Shown: in pieces, positions 59,781 through 64,000 of the stretch
How positions within the stretch are numbered: position 1 is the first letter of the stretch
How the letters are laid out: each line of letters opens with the position of its first letter
From: Deltaproteobacteria bacterium
GTDB taxonomy: Bacteria; Desulfobacterota; Deferrisomatia; Deferrisomatales; JACRMM01
DNA length: 64,000 bases
Assembly (NCBI GenBank): GCA_016214985.1
Contig: JACRMM010000048.1
Location: forward strand, 1-64,000
Direction: 5' to 3'
Program-made: the position numbers and the translations under genes
Notes under the pieces: generated by a model
The model's input: the letters and a program-made list of their open reading frames with translations, nothing else
What the model was told of the DNA's origin: nothing
Databases searched by the model: none

Positions 59781-60083
59781 ATGGAAACCGCGTGGCACCC
59801 GTTCCACTGGCCGGCCTGGGCGCCCGGTGTCCTGCTCGGAGCGGTGAGCCTCGTCTACGGCCTCGCCGTGGGCTTCCTCATCTCCCGGAAGACGTCTCCA
59901 CGGCTCGTGGTGGGGCTTCACCTCGGGATGATCGCCCTGTCCGGCGTGCTCGTTGTCGTTGCCGTCTGGGCCTACGCGGCAGGCGAACCCCGGACCGTGT
60001 GGGAGAACCTCGGCATGCCCGGCGCGATTGGGGTCTTCATGTACGCCGTCACGTTCACGGCAGTCCGAAGGGCCTGCGACTGA
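59781..60083 (+). CDS. Small three-helix membrane protein, unknown function
   Basis: A 100-residue protein with three hydrophobic helices (about residues 13-35, 42-66 and 77-93) and few loops; it starts 'WHPFHWPAWAPGVLLGAV'. I do not recognise it. It lies between the PAAR-like gene and vgrG copy 2, 16 bases behind the former, a position often taken by an effector or its immunity protein. A role as inner-membrane immunity or accessory factor is possible but unproven. Confidence 0.6.
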   Translation: METAWHPFHWPAWAPGVLLGAVSLVYGLAVGFLISRKTSPRLVVGLHLGMIALSGVLVVVAVWAYAAGEPRTVWENLGMPGAIGVFMYAVTFTAVRRACD

Positions 60084-60184
60084 CCCACAGTCGGTGAGCC
60101 TCCCTCCGGTGCCCCAGGGATCGGAGTCCCGCGGGGTCGCTGCACCCGCCTCCCTTCGCTTGCTCCCCCCATCGCGCAAAACCC

Positions 60185-60212
60185 TTGCAGCGCTCCGCCG
60201 CTTCGGTAGACT
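60185..60212 (+). promoter_or_regulatory. Promoter-like element upstream of vgrG copy 2
   Basis: TTGCAG (60185-60190) and TAGACT (60207-60212), 16 bases apart, match the element before vgrG copy 1, including the GCGCAAAA before the first box. The ATG follows 57 bases later. The remaining bases between 60084 and 60269 show no gene. Confidence 0.6.
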
Positions 60213-60269
60213 CGTTCTTGTTTCACGGACGCGAGCGCGGCTACGCGGGAATCTGGGAGGACGGCCGGC

Positions 60270-62396
60270 ATGGCCAAGAGTCGATTCGCGGACGTGAAGA
60301 GCCCGCTCGGGCCGAATGCGCTCCTGTTGCGCCGGATGGTGGCCCGGGAATCCCTCGGCCGGCTCTTCGAGTTTGAGCTGGACCTGCTCAGCCGAGACGA
60401 GTCCCTGTCCTTCGACGATGTCCTGGGGCAAGAGATGGCCGTATCGGTCGAACTGCCCGGGGGCGCCCGGCGCCCCTTTCACGGCGTGGTCAGCCAGTTT
60501 GCCCAGACCGGGCGGGTCGGCAGCTACGCCGCCTACCGCGCCGTGCTTCGACCCTGGCTGTGGTTCCTCACGCGAGCGGCCGACTGCCGCATCTTCCAGG
60601 AAAAGACCGTCCCCGACATCATCAAGGAGGTCTTCCGGACCCACGGTTTCACCGACTTCGACCAGACACTCAATGGCTCGTACCGGACCTGGGACTACTG
60701 CGTCCAGTACCGGGAAACCGATTTCGATTTCGTGAGCCGCCTGATGGAGCACGAGGGGATATATTACTTTTTCAAGCACGAGGCGGCCAAGCACACCCTC
60801 GTACTCGCCGACTCCTACAGTTCCCACAGCACGATCCCCGGGTACGAGACGGTGCCGTACTACCCTCCGTCGGAGAACGCGGTGCGCGAGACCGACCACG
60901 TCTTCGAGTGGAACGTGGCGCGCGAGCTCCAGCCCGGCGCGGTCGCCCTTACCGATTTCGACTTCGAAAAGCCGCGGGCCGGGCTCGCGACCAAGTCGTC
61001 GGTGCAGCGCAAACACGCCCAGGCCGCTTTCGAGGTGTACGACTACCCGGGCGACTATTTGACGACCGCCCACGGCGACGCCTACGCGCGGGCGCGCGTC
61101 GAGGAGCTCCAGGCGCAGTTCGAGCTGGCCACGGGCCGCGGCACGGCGCGCGGCGTCACGGCCGGGGGGCTGTTTCGGCTCACGGACTACCCCCGGCAGG
61201 ACCAGAACCGCGAGTACCTCATCGTCTCCGCCAGCCACCAGGTGACCTCGGAGGAGTACGAGACCGGGGGAGGCTCGGGAGCGGGGCCGAGCTACGCCTG
61301 CACGTTCTCGGCGATCCAGAGCCGGCAGGCCTATCGCTCCCCGCGTGTGACACCCAAGCCGGTGGTCCAGGGGCCCCAGACGGCAATCGTCGTGGGCAAG
61401 GCGGGGGAGGAGATCTGGACCGACAAGTACGGCCGGGTCAAGGTGCAGTTCCACTGGGACCGCGAGGGCAAGAACGACGAGAAGAGCTCCTGCTGGGTGC
61501 GCGTGGCCCAGGTGTGGGCGGGCAAGAACTGGGGCGCCATGCACATTCCCCGGATCGGCCAGGAAGTGATCGTCGACTTCCTGGAGGGCGACCCTGACCG
61601 CCCGATCGTCACGGGCCGCGTGTACAACGCCGACGAGATGCCGCCCTACGAACTGCCCGCCAACCAGACCCAGAGCGGGATCAAGAGCCGGAGCACCAAG
61701 CAGGGCGGCACGGAGAACTTCAACGAGATCCGGTTCGAAGACAAGAAGGGCGAGGAGCTCCTGACCATCCACGCGGAGAAGAACCAAGACATCAGCGTGG
61801 AGAACGACGAAACCCACTCCGTAGGGCACGACCGGAAGAAGACGGTCGGAAACGACGAGACCACCGACGTCAAGGCCAACCGCACGGAGTCGGTTGGGAA
61901 GAACGAGTCGATCACCATCGGCGAGAACCGCACCGAGAGCGTCGGTAAGGACGAAACCATCACGATCGACGGGAATCGCACGGAGAGTGTCGCGAAGGAC
62001 GAAACCATCACGATCAGCGGGAACCGCACTGAAGACGTCACCAAGGACGAAACCATCACGATCAACGGAAAACGCACCGAGACCGTGGCCAAGGACGAAT
62101 CGATCACCATCAGCGGGAACCGGACGAAAGGCGTCTCCAAAGACGACACTCTGAACGTCGGGGGAAAACGGACGAGCAGCGTAGACAAGGATGACCTGCT
62201 GACGGTGGGGAAGAACCTCGCGGTTCAAGCCGGAGACGAGATCGTGCTGCAGGTCGGCGACGCAAGCATCACCATGAAGAAGGACGGCACGATCCAGATC
62301 AAGGGCAAGGACATCACCGTCGAGGGCTCGGGCAAGATCAACGCCAAGGCTTCGTCCGACATCGTCATGAAGGGCAGCAAGATCCTTCAGAACTAG
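60270..62396 (+). CDS. vgrG: Type VI secretion VgrG spike protein, copy 2
   Basis: A 708-residue VgrG. Its first 490 or so residues nearly copy vgrG copy 1 (same 'MAKSRFADV' start, same 'WTDKYGRVKVQFHWDREG' OB fold). The spike region from about 510 to 650 differs: it is built of 16-residue units of the GNRTESVAKDETITIS type, at least six in a row. The end (about 650-708) has 'ASITMKKDGTIQIKGKDITV' needle strands and no fused effector. Upstream GGAGG lies nine bases before the ATG. It is followed three bases later by the DUF6484-like gene. Confidence 0.95.
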   Translation: MAKSRFADVKSPLGPNALLLRRMVARESLGRLFEFELDLLSRDESLSFDDVLGQEMAVSVELPGGARRPFHGVVSQFAQTGRVGSYAAYRAVLRPWLWFLTRAADCRIFQEKTVPDIIKEVFRTHGFTDFDQTLNGSYRTWDYCVQYRETDFDFVSRLMEHEGIYYFFKHEAAKHTLVLADSYSSHSTIPGYETVPYYPPSENAVRETDHVFEWNVARELQPGAVALTDFDFEKPRAGLATKSSVQRKHAQAAFEVYDYPGDYLTTAHGDAYARARVEELQAQFELATGRGTARGVTAGGLFRLTDYPRQDQNREYLIVSASHQVTSEEYETGGGSGAGPSYACTFSAIQSRQAYRSPRVTPKPVVQGPQTAIVVGKAGEEIWTDKYGRVKVQFHWDREGKNDEKSSCWVRVAQVWAGKNWGAMHIPRIGQEVIVDFLEGDPDRPIVTGRVYNADEMPPYELPANQTQSGIKSRSTKQGGTENFNEIRFEDKKGEELLTIHAEKNQDISVENDETHSVGHDRKKTVGNDETTDVKANRTESVGKNESITIGENRTESVGKDETITIDGNRTESVAKDETITISGNRTEDVTKDETITINGKRTETVAKDESITISGNRTKGVSKDDTLNVGGKRTSSVDKDDLLTVGKNLAVQAGDEIVLQVGDASITMKKDGTIQIKGKDITVEGSGKINAKASSDIVMKGSKILQN
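61830..62215 (+). repeat. 48-bp coding repeat in vgrG copy 2
   Basis: The 16-residue unit (N/K-R-T-E-x-V-x-K-D-E-(T/S)-I-T-I-x-G) is repeated at DNA level; ACGAAACCATCACGATC recurs every 48 bases. The first and last units are degenerate. Confidence 0.85.
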
Positions 62397-62411
62397 GCTG
62401 TGGAGGCACTC

Positions 62412-62873
62412 GTGAGCAAGACCGTCACCCTGTTTTCCGCCACTGCCCGGGTCACCGAAGAGGATCCGCTCCGTCCCCGCGGGGTCGTGACCGGCGTCCT
62501 GGACGGGGAGACTTCGGGGGGAGAACCCCTGGTGCGCTGGGTGGGGGGCCCTGAGCATGGGAAGCCCGCGAGAGTCATCTGGATGAAAGACCCGCCGACG
62601 TGGTCCGAGTGCCAGGGGCTGCGCGTACTCCTCACGTTCGAGGACGGAGACCCGGGCCACCCGATCGTTCTCGGCCTGTTGGACGCCCCACCGGCCGAAT
62701 CCGAGACGCCGAAAGTCCTGAAGATTGAGAGCGAGGAGGAGCTGATCCTCGAGTGCGGCCAGGCCAAGATCACCCTGCGCGCCGACGGGAAGATCGTCAT
62801 CCTGGGCGGGTACGTCGTTTCGCAGTCGACGGGCGTCAACCGCATCCGCGGCGGCTCGGTCCAGATCAACTGA
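62412..62873 (+). CDS. DUF6484-like protein encoded behind vgrG
   Basis: A 153-residue protein. 'RGVVTGVLDGETSGGEPLVRW' at the N-terminus, 'VLLTFEDGDPGHPIVLGLLD' in the middle (an OB-fold strand pair like that of VgrG gp5 domains), and 'LILECGQAKITLRADGKIVILGG' at the end resemble DUF6484 proteins seen next to vgrG genes. The GTG at 62412 has GGAGG five bases upstream and is preferred over a GTG at 62400. It is probably a small spike-associated or cargo-coupling protein. Confidence 0.78.
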   Translation: MSKTVTLFSATARVTEEDPLRPRGVVTGVLDGETSGGEPLVRWVGGPEHGKPARVIWMKDPPTWSECQGLRVLLTFEDGDPGHPIVLGLLDAPPAESETPKVLKIESEEELILECGQAKITLRADGKIVILGGYVVSQSTGVNRIRGGSVQIN

Positions 62874-62890
62874 ACCCGTGCTGAGACCAC

Positions 62891-63946
62891 ATGATCCATG
62901 ACATCGTGGAGGAGCATCTCGACGAGGCCACGTGGCTCTTCGAGCGTCTGCAGTCCGCCCTTCGCTCCGAACTCACCTCCGATCACGAGTTGCTCGAGAT
63001 CGAAGACCGGCTTCGGGCCCATCTCGATGGGCTCCTTCTGGGCGGTGAAGCGGCTTGGGCGCTGTGCCGGAACTTCCTTGCCAAGGGCACGCCTGGGCAG
63101 GTGTTCGCCGCGGGCATCACCGCCTTGGAGTGGGGGGAGCGTTCGCATCGAGTCGAACTGGAAACTGCGCTGACCGACGCCGCGGGCGCCACCTACGATG
63201 GTCTGCGCTGGGCCTGTCGGCTCACGAGCTCGACCGAGGTGATCCCCTTCCTGCTCCCACAGCTGGACCGTCCCGAGCCCGCTCCCAGGGCCGTGGCCAT
63301 CGACGCCCTCACGGCGCGCGGGCTCGACCCCAGCCCTTCCCTCGACGAGGCCCTCCGAGAGCCCCCCGGTCCCTTGCTCATCGCGGCCCTACGCGGCGCC
63401 GGCCGGCTCGGGCTGATCCGGGTCCGACAGCGCGTAGCGGACCTCACCGCTTCCGACGACCCCGAGGTCTGCGGGGCGGCCTTGGAGAGCTTGGTCATTC
63501 TCGACCCAGAGCGGGGATGTCTTCGCTGCCGGGAGGCCCTGGAAGCGGAGGGCCCGGGCGCGCCGGCAGCGGCATCGCTCCTCGGTCTCATCGGCCGAGC
63601 CGAGGACCTGCCCGTCCTCGAGAAATCCGCGCGGTCATCGAACCGGAAACTGGCGCGGGCGGGCGCGCTGGCCCTGGGGTCTCTCGGGGACCCCAGGGCC
63701 GTTCCAACGCTGATCCAGGTCCTGGGCATCCCGCACCTCGCCGGCATCGCGGGCGTTGCGTTGCGACGGATCCTCGGGGCGGACTGCCCGGAGGAGCGAG
63801 CCTTGCCCGCCGATGCCCATGTCGAGTCGGAGTCGGACGAGGCGGAGGCATGGAGCCAGGATGACGACCTGCCCCGGCTCTCCAGCGCAGCCGTCAAACG
63901 GTGGTGGGAGGAGAACGGCGCCCGCATCCTTCAAGGATCGCGGTAG
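62891..63946 (+). CDS. TIGR02270-like HEAT-repeat protein of type VI clusters
   Basis: A 351-residue mostly helical protein. It opens 'MIHDIVEEHLDEATWLFERL' and 'HELLEIEDRLRAHLDGLLLGG', the typical start of TIGR02270 proteins. It then runs through HEAT-like pairs ('VIPFLLPQLDRPEPAPRAVA', 'LLGLIGRAEDLPVLEKSA', 'AGALALGSLGDPRAVPTLIQV') and ends with an acidic stretch and 'KRWWEENGARI'. These proteins occur beside vgrG, DUF2169 and DUF4150 genes; their role is unknown. It is the last gene seen; 54 bases remain with no feature. Confidence 0.82.
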   Translation: MIHDIVEEHLDEATWLFERLQSALRSELTSDHELLEIEDRLRAHLDGLLLGGEAAWALCRNFLAKGTPGQVFAAGITALEWGERSHRVELETALTDAAGATYDGLRWACRLTSSTEVIPFLLPQLDRPEPAPRAVAIDALTARGLDPSPSLDEALREPPGPLLIAALRGAGRLGLIRVRQRVADLTASDDPEVCGAALESLVILDPERGCLRCREALEAEGPGAPAAASLLGLIGRAEDLPVLEKSARSSNRKLARAGALALGSLGDPRAVPTLIQVLGIPHLAGIAGVALRRILGADCPEERALPADAHVESESDEAEAWSQDDDLPRLSSAAVKRWWEENGARILQGSR

Positions 63947-64000
63947 GCCGAAGGCGGGAGAAGCCTCTTCAGAGCAAGGGCCAACCCGCGAGGCGCAAGG

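Noticed and set aside
59619-62660. A 1013-codon open frame on the minus strand opposite vgrG copy 2
   Set aside because: It is the antisense of a well-supported VgrG with GC-rich codon bias; the translation is low-complexity (Val, Asp, His, Arg) with no family motif. The same holds for the frame opposite vgrG copy 1 (51531-54110).

Overview
The window looks like the chromosome of a GC-rich Gram-negative bacterium, most likely from the former Deltaproteobacteria (Desulfobacterota or Desulfuromonadota-like). Reasons: an exosortase-A (XrtA/PEP-CTERM) type exopolysaccharide locus, a leuS-lptE-holA-rpsT neighbourhood of the kind known from Geobacter-like genomes, and a type VI secretion accessory cluster of VgrG, DUF2169, pentapeptide, DUF3540 and DUF4150 proteins. 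The taxon is inferred from gene content only. No rRNA, tRNA or CRISPR array was seen.

Region 1 (1-9.6 kb, minus strand) is visibly AT-richer than the rest. It holds the edge of an IS630-like transposase, a secreted beta-helix protein, UDP-GlcNAc 2-epimerase, a GT4 glycosyltransferase, a deacetylase, a hexapeptide acyltransferase, an O-antigen-ligase-type polymerase and a Wzx-like flippase. Scraps of two further genes lie between them. It reads as a variable glycan cassette.

Region 2 (9.6-40.05 kb, minus strand, read right to left) is the core XrtA locus. It runs from a sigma-54 response regulator through the export porin, an outer-membrane barrel, the Wzz chain-length protein, a tyrosine autokinase, the initiating sugar transferase, an ExeA-like ATPase and a GspE-like ATPase. 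Then come a broken second wecB, deacetylase, asparagine-synthetase-like amidotransferase, acyl carrier protein, AMP ligase, PP-loop enzyme, exosortase, EpsI, acyltransferase, two glycosyltransferases, formyltransferase, a GNAT protein and a deacetylase-glycosyltransferase fusion. Together they would initiate, build, decorate, flip, polymerise and export a polysaccharide and process sorted proteins.

The striking feature of Region 2 is a set of short tandem arrays (7- or 8-bp units) that sit between genes, at stop codons and inside reading frames. Many occur as inverted pairs. Three pairs with three different unit sequences each enclose one gene for a small four-helix-bundle protein of the 23S-rRNA intervening-sequence (S23) family. 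One such cassette lies exactly where wecB is truncated. Empty pairs are translated in frame inside the AMP ligase and a deacetylase.

Region 3 (40.4-45.8 kb) is housekeeping: an NRDE-family protein, ribosomal protein S20 (TTG start), DNA polymerase III delta, LptE and leucyl-tRNA synthetase. Region 4 (46-64 kb) holds a double-FHA protein, a membrane Ser/Thr kinase with HAMP, three envelope lipoproteins, and two paralogous VgrG genes. The VgrG genes share the same upstream promoter-like sequence and frame a DUF2169/pentapeptide, pentapeptide, DUF3540, PAAR-like and small membrane protein set, followed by DUF6484 and TIGR02270-like proteins.
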